Positions 44,895-52,892 of a DNA stretch of 64,000 bases are shown piece after piece. The translations under genes were made by a program, and so were the position numbers. The DNA is from Streptomyces albicerus. Lineage in GTDB: Bacteria > Actinomycetota > Actinomycetes > Streptomycetales > Streptomycetaceae. Numbering within the stretch: the first letter of the stretch is position 1; every line of letters starts with the position of its first letter. Location of the stretch: positions 204,096-268,095 of the forward strand of contig NZ_VWMY01000002.1 of NCBI RefSeq assembly GCF_008905045.1. The letters run 5' to 3'. The notes under the pieces are model-generated. The model saw only the letters and a list, made by a program, of their open reading frames with translations, was not told the DNA's origin and ran no database searches.

Positions 44895-45847
44895 GCGTCC
44901 TCCTCCTTCAGGTGCACGTGGGCGAGCTTGTCGGGGTTGGTGACGATGTAGACGCCGGACACCCGGTCGCCCTCCGGGGTGAGATCCATGACCATGACCG
45001 CGTACGGGGACTCGCCCGCGAACAGCACCGCGGAGTCGTCGCCGTTGACGCGCCGGTAGCGGATGTCCAGCTCCACCTCGCCGCCGCCCCGCGAGCTGTA
45101 GGAGGTGAGGAGGCGGATGACCTTGTCCCGCCCGTGCACCGGCCGCAGCCCCGCCCGGCGCCGCTTGCCGCCGGCATCGGTCCACACCGTCACGTCCGGG
45201 GCGAGGATCTCCATCAGCGCGCCGATGTCCCCGCCGAGTGCGGCGGCCACGAACCGCTCGGTCGCCTCCTTCCGCACCCGCGGATGCGCTTCGTACAGCG
45301 GACGGCGGGCGTGCACATGTTGTCGGGCGCGGTGCGCGAGCTGGCGTACGGCCGCGGGGCTGCGGTCGATGACCTCCGCGATCTCGGTGTGGGCGTAACC
45401 GAACACCTCGTTGAGGACGAACACCGCCCGCTCCAGCGGGGTCAGTGACTCCAGGACGACGAGCATCGCCATCGACACGGACTCGGCTCGCAGGACGCGG
45501 TCGGCGGCGTCCGCGGGCGCCTCGTCCACCGCCTCGGCCACGAGGGGCTCGGGCAGCCACGGACCGACGTATGTCTCGCGCCGGCGGCTGATCACGGCCC
45601 GTCGCTTCAGCGCGTGGTTCACCGCGATGCGCACGAGGTACGCGCGCGGGTTGCCGATCTCCTGGAGCGGTGACCGGCCACGGCTGCCGGACCAGGACAG
45701 CCAGGTGTCCTGGAGTACGTCCTCGGTGTCGGCGACGCTGCCGAGCATGTTGTAGACGATCGCGAACAACAGCTCGCGGTGGTCCATGAACAGGCGAGTC
45801 GCCGTGCTCAGGGCCTCGTCGGTCTCCGGTGCCGGACTTTCGGACAT
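44891..45847 (-). CDS. ECF41-type RNA polymerase sigma factor (SnoaL C-terminal domain)
   Basis: 318 residues. Sigma2 (about 15-80) and sigma4 (about 125-180; LTPLERAVFVLNEVFGYAHTEIAEVIDRSPAAVRQL), then a SnoaL/NTF2-like C-terminal domain. The ECF41 hallmarks are all present: WLPEP (97-101), DAGGK for DGGGK (224-228) and NPDKL (304-308). In this class the C-terminal domain controls activity without a separate anti-sigma factor. ATG 45847 behind GGGAGG. Stop overlaps the cytochrome-b gene. Typical ECF41 partners (carboxymuconolactone decarboxylase, oxidoreductase or epimerase genes) are absent. Confidence 0.93.
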   Translation of the reverse strand: MSESPAPETDEALSTATRLFMDHRELLFAIVYNMLGSVADTEDVLQDTWLSWSGSRGRSPLQEIGNPRAYLVRIAVNHALKRRAVISRRRETYVGPWLPEPLVAEAVDEAPADAADRVLRAESVSMAMLVVLESLTPLERAVFVLNEVFGYAHTEIAEVIDRSPAAVRQLAHRARQHVHARRPLYEAHPRVRKEATERFVAAALGGDIGALMEILAPDVTVWTDAGGKRRRAGLRPVHGRDKVIRLLTSYSSRGGGEVELDIRYRRVNGDDSAVLFAGESPYAVMVMDLTPEGDRVSGVYIVTNPDKLAHVHLKEEDA

Positions 45848-46239
45848 GCCTGTTGCCTCCCGTAGCGCGCTCACTACTGCGAGGGCTTCAGGGACCCGGA
45901 ATGTGACAACCCACAGGGAAATGTGACGTAGGTCTCAGCCGAGTTGTCCTGCGTCGCACCGCCCGCCGGATCCGCCATCCAGTTCCGTGGATCGTCGCCG
46001 GCATCCCGGCTGCCGACCGCGCCGCGTTCTTCGTGACGATGCCGGCGCCCGTTCAAGTGCTGAACAGCCTTTTCCGGGAGGGGAGTTACCGCAGACGGGG
46101 TATGTGGCGGGCCTGACCGGTCTGCCGCCCGCCGGGCACCCGCCGTGCCACGCGGAGCGGCCCGGGCCGCGTCACCCACGGGCGCCGTACGCGGCGCTCA
46201 CACTCCCGCAGGTACCGCTGAGCACCTCTCCTGACCTGC
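45848..46239. promoter_or_regulatory. Region upstream of ECF41; possible ECF41 -35
   Basis: 392 bp with no supported gene. On the minus strand TGTCACA (45902-45908) matches the published ECF41 -35 element, 54 bp before the sigma start, but the expected CGTC after 16 bases reads CCCT. Otherwise nothing recognised. Confidence 0.35.
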
Positions 46240-46261
46240 GGGTATTTACGAGTAAGTACCC
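46240..46261. promoter_or_regulatory. Palindrome over the toxin-antitoxin-like promoter
   Basis: GGGTATTTAC (46240-46249) and GTAAGTACCC (46252-46261) pair at 9 of 10 bases and lie 18 bp before the first ATG. A ribbon-helix-helix antitoxin would be expected to bind such a site and repress its own operon. Confidence 0.65.
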
Positions 46262-46279
46262 GCGCGGTACCGTGAGGGC

Positions 46280-46525
46280 ATGCCAGCTCTCAACGTGGAA
46301 TTCAGCGAGCGCGAGCTCGAGGATCTGCGGCAGATCGCCAAGGAGCGCGGTACGTCGATGAAGGCCCTGGTTCGCGAGGCGGCCGCGGCCGACATAGTGC
46401 GGCACCGAGCTCTGCAGGAAGGCGCGGACGTCTTCCGCCGGTTCTTCGCGGCGCACGCGGACGAGTTCGCCGCGGCCTTCCCGGACGACGAACCACCCAC
46501 CAAGGGCGAGGGGCGGGCCGCCTGA
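46280..46525 (+). CDS. Ribbon-helix-helix-like antitoxin
   Basis: 81 residues. VEFSERELEDLRQIAKERGTSMKALVREAAAADIVRHRAL is a strand plus two helices of the RHH/CopG type. The rest is acidic, as in antitoxin tails. Operon with the downstream Fic-like gene (3-bp gap). ATG after GAGGG. Confidence 0.7.
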   Translation: MPALNVEFSERELEDLRQIAKERGTSMKALVREAAAADIVRHRALQEGADVFRRFFAAHADEFAAAFPDDEPPTKGEGRAA

Positions 46526-46528
46526 CTC

Positions 46529-46906
46529 ATGGCCCCCGTCATCCATATCGACGTGCCCTGGCTGCTCCAGCGCCATGAAGAGGTGCTGCCCGACCAGCCG
46601 ACCGTCAACGACTTCTCCGTGCTCGTGGCCGCCGTGGCCCGGCACCGCGTGGACCCGCCCCGGCTAGGCGTGGACTCCGACCCGGCCTGGCGCGCCGCCG
46701 CGCTCCTGCACACCCTGGCCCTGCTGAAGCCGCTGCCGTCCGCCAACGCCCGTTTCGCCTGCGCGACGGCGGTCTCGTACATGTTCGTGAGCGGCGTGGG
46801 GATCGACCCGCCGTACGGAGCCCTCGTCGACCTCGCCCGCGACCTGATGTCCGGCAAGGCGGACGTCTTCGCGGCCGCCGACCGCCTGCGGTCCTGGCAG
46901 ATCTGA
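46529..46906 (+). CDS. Fic/Doc-like toxin with degenerate catalytic motif
   Basis: 125 residues of the Streptomyces 'Fic-family toxin component' type (IDVPWLLQRHEEVLPDQPTVNDFSVLVAAVARHRV). The Fic motif HPFxxGNxR reads LKPLPSANAR: the catalytic His is Lys, the Phe is Leu and the Gly is Ala. It probably cannot do normal AMPylation. May be a toxin of another mechanism or an inactive partner. Second gene of the pair, 3 bp after the antitoxin. Confidence 0.7.
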   Translation: MAPVIHIDVPWLLQRHEEVLPDQPTVNDFSVLVAAVARHRVDPPRLGVDSDPAWRAAALLHTLALLKPLPSANARFACATAVSYMFVSGVGIDPPYGALVDLARDLMSGKADVFAAADRLRSWQI

Positions 46907-46952
46907 GAGCCTGAGCCACCCCGCAGCGGATCCGGGCGCCCCCGCAGCCCGA

Positions 46953-46983
46953 CCCGCCCTCGGGGCCGCCGACCGAGGGCGGG
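46953..46983. terminator. Perfect 11-bp hairpin after the toxin-antitoxin pair
   Basis: CCCGCCCTCGG (46953-46963) pairs fully with 46973-46983 over a 9-nt loop, 47 bp after the toxin-like stop. Confidence 0.82.
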
Positions 46984-47488
46984 AGGATCGGGGTCGGCGG
47001 CCGATTTCGCGCGGGAGAGCCGCCGTCCCGCGCGGGGCCTCCGAGAAAGGCCACTATCAGTGCACTACGGACCTCCGCGCGCCGGGAGCGTGCGCGGGGC
47101 GCCGGCGCGTGCGCGCCGTTCACACGGGGCGCTTGGCAACGAATACCGTTTCGAAAATCGATGCGACCGAGGCGAGTTGCCCGACGTGGGGGACTGACTT
47201 TCCTTCAATGCGTAGATGTTGCTGAAGTAGCTCAAGTGCCTTGTTGGGTGTGAGAGTTTTGTGCAAGGGTGAACTTCCCCGCACATGGCCAATGGTCAGG
47301 TCTGATTCGCTGCTCGGGATTTCATCGTGCCGTGGGGCCCAAAAGGCACACGGCCGACGGACGTCGAGTGGTCGACGTCCCGGCCGCTTTCCGTGCGCCA
47401 AGCCCAAAAGGTATGCACCAACCAGGAGCTCCTTTTCGGCGGTCAGAACTTCTGTGTGCCACCTTGTGCCTTGGAAGGAAACCGCTCA
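46984..47488. promoter_or_regulatory. AT-richer leader region upstream of sigma/lectin B
   Basis: About 500 bp with no supported gene. Positions about 47130-47330 are clearly less GC-rich than their surroundings, as upstream of sigma/lectin A. GGACGTCGA/TCGACGTCC (47359-47367, 47372-47380) forms a 9-bp hairpin with a 4-nt loop about 110 bp before the start. Confidence 0.45.
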
Positions 47489-49351
47489 GTGCACACCCCC
47501 CACCCCCCTCGTCCCGCCTATCCGCCCCGCTCCGGAGCCGCTCCCGGGGAATCCGACGAGAGCCTCGCGGCCCTCCTCAGAGCGCAGCCGGAGGGCGAGT
47601 TCCACCACTCCGTCGCGCTGCTGCTCGCGCGGCACTGGCAGCCGACCCACGACTACGCCGTCATCTGCCTCGCTTCCTCGGCGAACGTCGCCTCCATGGT
47701 CACCGCTGCCGCCTTCCAGCAGGTCCTTGAACGCCTGCGGCGCGCCGGGTCCGCCGTCGCCCTGCGTCCCCAACTCCTGGTGGCCGTACGGGACATCATC
47801 AAGGTGTGGTCCGCGGAGGACCGGATATCCGATGTGCTGCCGGATCTCCGGAAACCCGCCGGGGGTCGCGGTATGCGCGCGACGAAGTCCATGACACCGG
47901 AAAATCGCAAGCTCGCCGAGCGTTCTTTCCAGGCCCTCCCGGGACTCCACCAGTGCGTGCTGTGGCACACCGAGGTCGAGGCCGAGCACATATCCGTACC
48001 AGCCGGTCTGCTGGGTATGGATGCCGACACCGCGTCGGCCGCCCTGGAGCAGGCTCGCGAGAAATTCCGCGAGGGCTGCGTACGGGCCCATCGTGAACTC
48101 GCGCCGAACAAGGATTGCCGCTACTACAACCGTCTCCTGGACGTCCCGATTCGGCGCGGCGGGGCCTTGCTCCCCGATGTGCAGCAGCATCTGCTGGAGT
48201 GCCGCTTCTGCCGATACGCGGCCGAGCAACTCAGTCATTTCGAGGGCGGGTTGGGCGGGATCCTCGCCGAAGCGGTGCTCGGCTGGGGCGCACGCCGGTA
48301 TCTCGAGTCGCGGCCGAGCCGCGGCCACTCGGGCCTCCGCCCCGGCCGTTACAGCGGCAGACGCCCGGGCAGCGGCGGCCGCCCCCGTCTGCTGTCCCAG
48401 CTCGCCCCCCGGCAGCCCAGGCAGGGGCGGCACTCCTCGCCGAGCCCGCGGCACTCGAAGGCCCTCCTCACCGGAGCGGGCCTGGTCTCCGCGGCGCTGC
48501 TCGGGACCGTTCTGGTCAGCAGCCTGTGGTCGGAGGACGAAGGCGGCGCCGACCCCTCGGCCTCCGCCGGTGCGTCCAGCAGCCTCGCCCCCGGACCCGG
48601 CGGACAGACCCCGCCCGCCATGTCGTCGTCCCCGCCCAACTCGGCCGCCCTGCCCACGCCGCCCGCACAGACCCGGCTGCGCAACCTCGCCGCGGACCTC
48701 TGCCTCGACATCAAGGGCGGCACGGCGAAGGCCGGCGTCGGCACCAAGCTGGAGACGTGTTCCGCGGCCGGGACGCAGCGGTGGTCGTACGAGGAGGACG
48801 GGCTCCTGCGCAGCGTCGACAACCCCGAGCTGTGCCTGGACTCCCATGTGGACGCCGGCGTGGTCGTCCTGGGCCCCTGCGCCGCCGCGTCCGCCAAACG
48901 GGGCGACGACGTGCGCTACGACCTCACGGTGCAGGGCGAGTTGCTGCCGCGCTGGCGGGAGGGGCTCGCCGTCGCTCCCTCCTCCAACGACCCGGACGCG
49001 GAGGTGGTGGTGAAGATCCGCGACAGGTCGGACGAACAGCGCTGGCTGACCGATGCCGCGACGGCCAGCCCCGAGTCGTTGTCGATCGCCGGAACGGGCG
49101 CGCCGTCCAGCCGCCCGGTCACCGACACGCCGCCCGCCGGCAAGCGCGTCGACTCGGACTCCGAATGCGCCGAGCCGACGTGCGACGTCCAGCCGTCGGC
49201 CGCGGAGACGGACGCAGCGCCGGAGCCGACCTCCACCGCCTCGGGGCCCTACACGCCGCGCCGCGCCACGACCGTCGACAACTCCGACCCGCAGTCCGCG
49301 CCACCCCTGCCCCTTCTGCAGGCGGAGTCGGTCGCGGACCTCGGTCTCTGA
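47489..49351 (+). CDS. Sigma-like / ZAS zinc motif / TM / ricin-B lectin fusion protein B
   Basis: 620 residues, paralog of protein A. N-terminal sigma-like region (about 25-205) with FQALPGLHQCVLWHTEVEAEHISVPAGLLGMDADTASAALEQAREKF (region-4-like); HX3CX2C zinc motif (His234, Cys238, Cys241); a basic spacer shorter than in A; one TM helix (325-347); ricin-B lectin (about 395-520; TQRWSY, EQRWL) and a polar tail with a Cys pair (CAEPTC). The long Gly-rich region of A is missing. Predicted N-in, C-out. GTG 47489 with GGAAGGAA 8 bases upstream. Conserved order of all parts with A supports a real functional unit. Confidence 0.75.
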   Translation: MHTPHPPRPAYPPRSGAAPGESDESLAALLRAQPEGEFHHSVALLLARHWQPTHDYAVICLASSANVASMVTAAAFQQVLERLRRAGSAVALRPQLLVAVRDIIKVWSAEDRISDVLPDLRKPAGGRGMRATKSMTPENRKLAERSFQALPGLHQCVLWHTEVEAEHISVPAGLLGMDADTASAALEQAREKFREGCVRAHRELAPNKDCRYYNRLLDVPIRRGGALLPDVQQHLLECRFCRYAAEQLSHFEGGLGGILAEAVLGWGARRYLESRPSRGHSGLRPGRYSGRRPGSGGRPRLLSQLAPRQPRQGRHSSPSPRHSKALLTGAGLVSAALLGTVLVSSLWSEDEGGADPSASAGASSSLAPGPGGQTPPAMSSSPPNSAALPTPPAQTRLRNLAADLCLDIKGGTAKAGVGTKLETCSAAGTQRWSYEEDGLLRSVDNPELCLDSHVDAGVVVLGPCAAASAKRGDDVRYDLTVQGELLPRWREGLAVAPSSNDPDAEVVVKIRDRSDEQRWLTDAATASPESLSIAGTGAPSSRPVTDTPPAGKRVDSDSECAEPTCDVQPSAAETDAAPEPTSTASGPYTPRRATTVDNSDPQSAPPLPLLQAESVADLGL

Positions 49352-49360
49352 CCCCGGGTG

Positions 49361-50359
49361 CTATGAGACGACATCCCGGGGCGGCTTGCCCGTCAGGAAC
49401 TCGGTGACGTTCTCGACGGCGGCCAGCGCGATCCGTACGAGGGTCTCGCGGGTGACGCCCGCGGCGTGCGGCGAGAGCACCACGTTCGGGGCCTTGAGCA
49501 GACGCAGGGCCGGGGTGGGCGGCTCGGGGTCGAAGACGTCGATGCCCGCCCCGGCCAGGGCGCCCGCCTCGAGCGCGTCCGCGAGGGCGTCCTGGTCGAT
49601 CAGCGCGCCCCGCGCGGTGTTGACGACGAACGCGGTCGGCTTGAGCAGCGCGAGCTTCCCGGCGTCGAGGAGATGCCGGGTCGTGTCATTGAGCGGCGCG
49701 TGCAGCGTGACGTAGTCCGACGTGCGCAGCAGCTCGTCGAGACCGACATGGCGGGCGCCGCCGAGCCGGGCCTCGGTCTCCGCGTCGACGGACCGCGGCC
49801 CGGCGTACAGGACGGTCATGTCGAACGCGACCGCGCGCCGGGCGACCTCCTGGCCGATGTGGCCGAGTCCGATCACACCGAGGGTCTTGCCGGACAGTTC
49901 GGTGATCGACCGCTGGAGCCGTGGCAGCGCCCAGTCGGCGTCGACGAGCGCGGTGTGCGCCGGGATCAGCTGCTTGGCCAGAGCGAGCATCAGAGCGAAG
50001 GTCTGCTCAGCGACGTTCTGTTTCTCGGCGCCGCTGGAGCCGATGTTGCACACGGGTATGTTCCGGGCGCGGGCCGCGTCGAGGTCCACGTAGTCGAAGC
50101 CGTGGCTGGCGCACTGGATGAGCTCCAACTCCCGTGAGGCGGCGAGGTGTTCGGCGGTGACCGGGCCGAGCCCGGTGATGATGACGCGGGCCTCGCGCAG
50201 CGCCGCCGGGTCCTCGTCGGCCGCCTCGACGACCGTGACGCGGGCCTCCGCGGGGAACAGCGTGGCGAGACCGGCTCCCGTCGAACGGCCGCCCACATGG
50301 GGCGAGATGACGGCCAGGACGTTCCTGACGCCGGTGGAGGTGGGGGACTCGGCGGTCAT
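49361..50359 (-). CDS. D-isomer-specific 2-hydroxyacid dehydrogenase
   Basis: 332 residues. Rossmann LGVIGLGHIGQEVARRA, catalytic Arg in NTARGALIDQ, Glu in DVFDPEPP, His in LSPHAAG. NAD(P)-dependent. ATG overlaps the stop of the lactate 2-monooxygenase-like gene (ATGA), so the two act together. Convergent with sigma/lectin B, 9 bp between stops. Confidence 0.92.
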   Translation of the reverse strand: MTAESPTSTGVRNVLAVISPHVGGRSTGAGLATLFPAEARVTVVEAADEDPAALREARVIITGLGPVTAEHLAASRELELIQCASHGFDYVDLDAARARNIPVCNIGSSGAEKQNVAEQTFALMLALAKQLIPAHTALVDADWALPRLQRSITELSGKTLGVIGLGHIGQEVARRAVAFDMTVLYAGPRSVDAETEARLGGARHVGLDELLRTSDYVTLHAPLNDTTRHLLDAGKLALLKPTAFVVNTARGALIDQDALADALEAGALAGAGIDVFDPEPPTPALRLLKAPNVVLSPHAAGVTRETLVRIALAAVENVTEFLTGKPPRDVVS

Positions 50360-51525
50360 GCGGTCTCCTCCGCGAGGTCGTCGGCGCTGAGCGTCGCCGG
50401 TTCCGCGTGTCCGGACAGCGCGAGGGTGAGATCGAGCTCGGCGAGCAGGCAGCGGATGACGTGCTCCACGCCCGCCTGACCGTCGAGGCCGAGCCCATAG
50501 ACGTACGGACGCCCGACGAGCACTGCCTTGGCGCCGAGCGCGAGCGCTTTGACGATGTCGTCGCCCGTGCGGATCCCGCTGTCGAAGAGGACGGTCAGCC
50601 GGTCGCCGGCCGCCTCCACCACCCGGGGCAGCGCGTCGGCGGCGGCGACGGAGCCGGCCACCTGACGGCCGCCGTGGTTCGAGACGACCACACCGTCCAT
50701 GCCGGCGGTGACGGCCCGGCGCGCGTCGTCCGGGTGCAGGATGCCCTTGAGCACGATCGGACCGTCCCAGTTCTCGCGCAGGAACTCCAGGTCCGGCCAG
50801 GTCTTCCCGGGATCCGCGAACATCCCCACGAAGTGCATCACCGCCGCGTTCGGGTCCTCGTGCACCGGCTTCGCCAGGCCCGCCTGGAACGCCGGGTCGG
50901 AGAAGTAGTTGGCGGTGCCCACCCCGTGCAGGAACGGCAGGTACGCCTGGTCCAGGTCGCGGGGCCGCCAGGCGAGCAGCGGCGTGTCCAGCGTGACGAA
51001 CAGCGCGGTGAATCCGGCCGCCTTCGCCCGGTTCAGGAAACTCCTCGTGACCTCGCGGTCCTTCGCCCAGTACAGCTGGAACCAGCGCTCCCCGTCACCC
51101 ATCGCCTCCGCGACCTGCTCCATGGGCGTGCTGGAGGCCGAGGACAGGATGTACGGCACGCCCTGCGCGGCGGCGGCCCGCGCGGCGGCCGACTCGGCGT
51201 CCGGGTGCATGATCGACAGGACGCCGACCGGCGCGAGCGCGAGCGGCGCGGGCAGCGAGCGCCCCAGTACCTCGACGGCCAGGTCGCGTTCATGAACGTC
51301 GCGCAGCATGCGCGGCACGATCCGGCGGCGGTCGAGGGCCTCTCGATTCGCGCGCGCCGTACTGCCGTTGCCCGCGCTGCCCGCCACATAGCCCACGGGA
51401 CCCGGCCCGAGGCGCCGCTCGGTCATCTCCTCCAGCCGTGTCAGATCGGTGGGCAGCCGGGGTACCGCACCCGTCATGCCGTTCAGGTAGATCTCGTACT
51501 GGAAGTCCGCCCAGTGCTTCGTCAT
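50356..51525 (-). CDS. FMN-dependent alpha-hydroxyacid oxidase, lactate 2-monooxygenase type
   Basis: 389 residues. FMN TIM barrel: YVAGSAGNGSTARANREAL, PVGVLSIMHPDAE, LYWAKDREVTRSF, GIRTGDDIVKALALGAKAVLVGRPYVYG and the active SNHGGRQVAGS (His/Arg). Close to Mycobacterium lactate 2-monooxygenase in text. Oxidises lactate or a related acid to acetate and CO2 or to pyruvate. ATG 51525 is weakly supported by GAGG at a distance. Coupled to the 2-hydroxyacid dehydrogenase. Confidence 0.9.
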   Translation of the reverse strand: MTKHWADFQYEIYLNGMTGAVPRLPTDLTRLEEMTERRLGPGPVGYVAGSAGNGSTARANREALDRRRIVPRMLRDVHERDLAVEVLGRSLPAPLALAPVGVLSIMHPDAESAAARAAAAQGVPYILSSASSTPMEQVAEAMGDGERWFQLYWAKDREVTRSFLNRAKAAGFTALFVTLDTPLLAWRPRDLDQAYLPFLHGVGTANYFSDPAFQAGLAKPVHEDPNAAVMHFVGMFADPGKTWPDLEFLRENWDGPIVLKGILHPDDARRAVTAGMDGVVVSNHGGRQVAGSVAAADALPRVVEAAGDRLTVLFDSGIRTGDDIVKALALGAKAVLVGRPYVYGLGLDGQAGVEHVIRCLLAELDLTLALSGHAEPATLSADDLAEETA

Positions 51526-51561
51526 CCGTACGTCCCGCCTCTCGCCCCTGATCTCGCCTTC

Positions 51562-51625
51562 GAGACCGCGTTGTCCGCGCGGGAGACCGCGCGCTGTTCC
51601 CGCTGGAGACACCGCTGTTCCTGCG
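51562..51625. repeat. Three degenerate 20-23-bp repeats
   Basis: GAGACCGCG or GAGACACCG begins each unit at 51562-51582, 51583-51605 and 51606-51625, with GTTCC or GTCC in the second half. Lies in the promoter region of the monooxygenase gene. Confidence 0.6.
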
Positions 51626-51700
51626 ACGATCCTGTCGAGCGGAACAAGATCCGTCCACCGTGGGCGCGCACTCGCTCCGCTGGAAATACCGGTGATGACA

Positions 51701-51755
51701 CTGCTGGCCGGTGGGGGCGGGTCGCGCCGTTCCCCACGCCCCTTACGGGGCGCGG
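51701..51755. repeat. Dispersed Streptomyces GC-rich palindromic element
   Basis: Contains CGCCCCTTACGGGGCG (51737-51752) after GGTGGGGGCGGGTCGCGC, a form I know as a frequent intergenic element in Streptomyces genomes. The same 16-mer recurs at 59427-59442. Confidence 0.7.
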
Positions 51756-51801
51756 TACCGCATGGACTTCGCCATGGCCGCTTAGGCGCGGGTGACCCGG
51801 A

Positions 51802-52803
51802 TCACGCTGCGAACGACACGCGTACGGCGACCAGTTCGCCGGACGGGCCGAGGTCGGCCGACACGGGGAACCAGCCGTCGCCCTGACCGGTCATGGTGCA
51901 CAGCACGCGCGCGCCGCCGACCTCGACGGTTCCGGCCTCGACCACCGAGGCACGGACCTCGCGCATGACCTGCCAGTGGTGGGAGTGCGGGCGGAAGTCC
52001 ACCATCAGCCGCCGACGCGATTCGGCGTCCTTCCAGTCGAAGAGGGCGCAGGCCCGGCGCATCGCCTCGGGGACGGTCAGGCCCGTCCAGCCCCGGACCC
52101 CGTCCTCGCCGGGCTCGCCCAGCGGGGGAGCCCCGAACTCCGCCGCCGCCTCTTCCTCGGCGGCACCCCAGAAGGCGACATCGGCGAGCCCGTCCACGGG
52201 CTCGTCGTGCTGCCAGGCGTTGAGCGCGTCGGCGTCCCCGAAGAGCACACGGGCCCAGTCGACGCGGATGTCCCCGAGCTCCACGGACTTGGCGGCGGGG
52301 GCCGGGCCGACTGGGATCACGATGCCCGCCCCCGACGCCAGCACGGGGAGGGCCCGGTCCCGGGGCAGCCCGCCCAGCGCCACGACCGGCACCCCGTGCA
52401 TCAGAAAGGAGCCCCCGCCCCGCGCCGCGCACCGCCGTACCCGCTCCCGGTGCGGCACCCGCTCGGCACACGCCTCGAGGCGGGCGTCGAAGCCGTGCTC
52501 CCGGCAGTGCGCGTCGAAGCGTTCCCGCAGCCGCGCGCCTTGGGACGCCGGGATGTCGTGGAGCATCCGGCCGGGCTGCCGGTCGAAGGAGTGGGCCGCG
52601 GTGTCGGCGTCGGGACCGGTGATCGCGAAGTCGGTCGCCCCGCTCACATCGGCGGCAACCACCGGATCCTTGACGCCGAACGCCCCCGGGTCCACCTCCG
52701 CCGGCGAGCGCTCCCCGCTCCACATGCCGAGGTGACCACCGTCGACGATCACCAACTCACCGGACGGACACGTGATCGCGCCCAGCTCGTAGATCTTTTC
52801 CAT
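51802..52803 (-). CDS. Hypothetical protein, 333 residues
   Basis: Not recognised with confidence. ATG 52803 gives MEKIYELGAITCPSGELVIVDGGHLGMWSGERS. No signal peptide or membrane helix; a middle part has a cysteine-rich stretch (LEACAERVPHRERVRRCAARGG) and the end reads PVSADLGPSGELVAVRVSF. Upstream of an NCS1 permease by 89 bp on the same strand but with its own reading frame; nothing ties it to nucleobase uptake. Confidence 0.6.
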   Translation of the reverse strand: MEKIYELGAITCPSGELVIVDGGHLGMWSGERSPAEVDPGAFGVKDPVVAADVSGATDFAITGPDADTAAHSFDRQPGRMLHDIPASQGARLRERFDAHCREHGFDARLEACAERVPHRERVRRCAARGGGSFLMHGVPVVALGGLPRDRALPVLASGAGIVIPVGPAPAAKSVELGDIRVDWARVLFGDADALNAWQHDEPVDGLADVAFWGAAEEEAAAEFGAPPLGEPGEDGVRGWTGLTVPEAMRRACALFDWKDAESRRRLMVDFRPHSHHWQVMREVRASVVEAGTVEVGGARVLCTMTGQGDGWFPVSADLGPSGELVAVRVSFAA

Positions 52804-52892
52804 GGCCGGGCAGTCTACGAAGGCTCCGTTCCCGAGCGGCCCCCCTGCCGCGAGGGCTGTCTGGTTTTCGCTCCCGGAACCGTGAGGAGCCC

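Noticed and set aside
46172-47123. Minus-strand frames across the toxin-antitoxin-like genes
   Set aside because: Shadows; the plus strand has operator, ribosome site, tight gene spacing and terminator.
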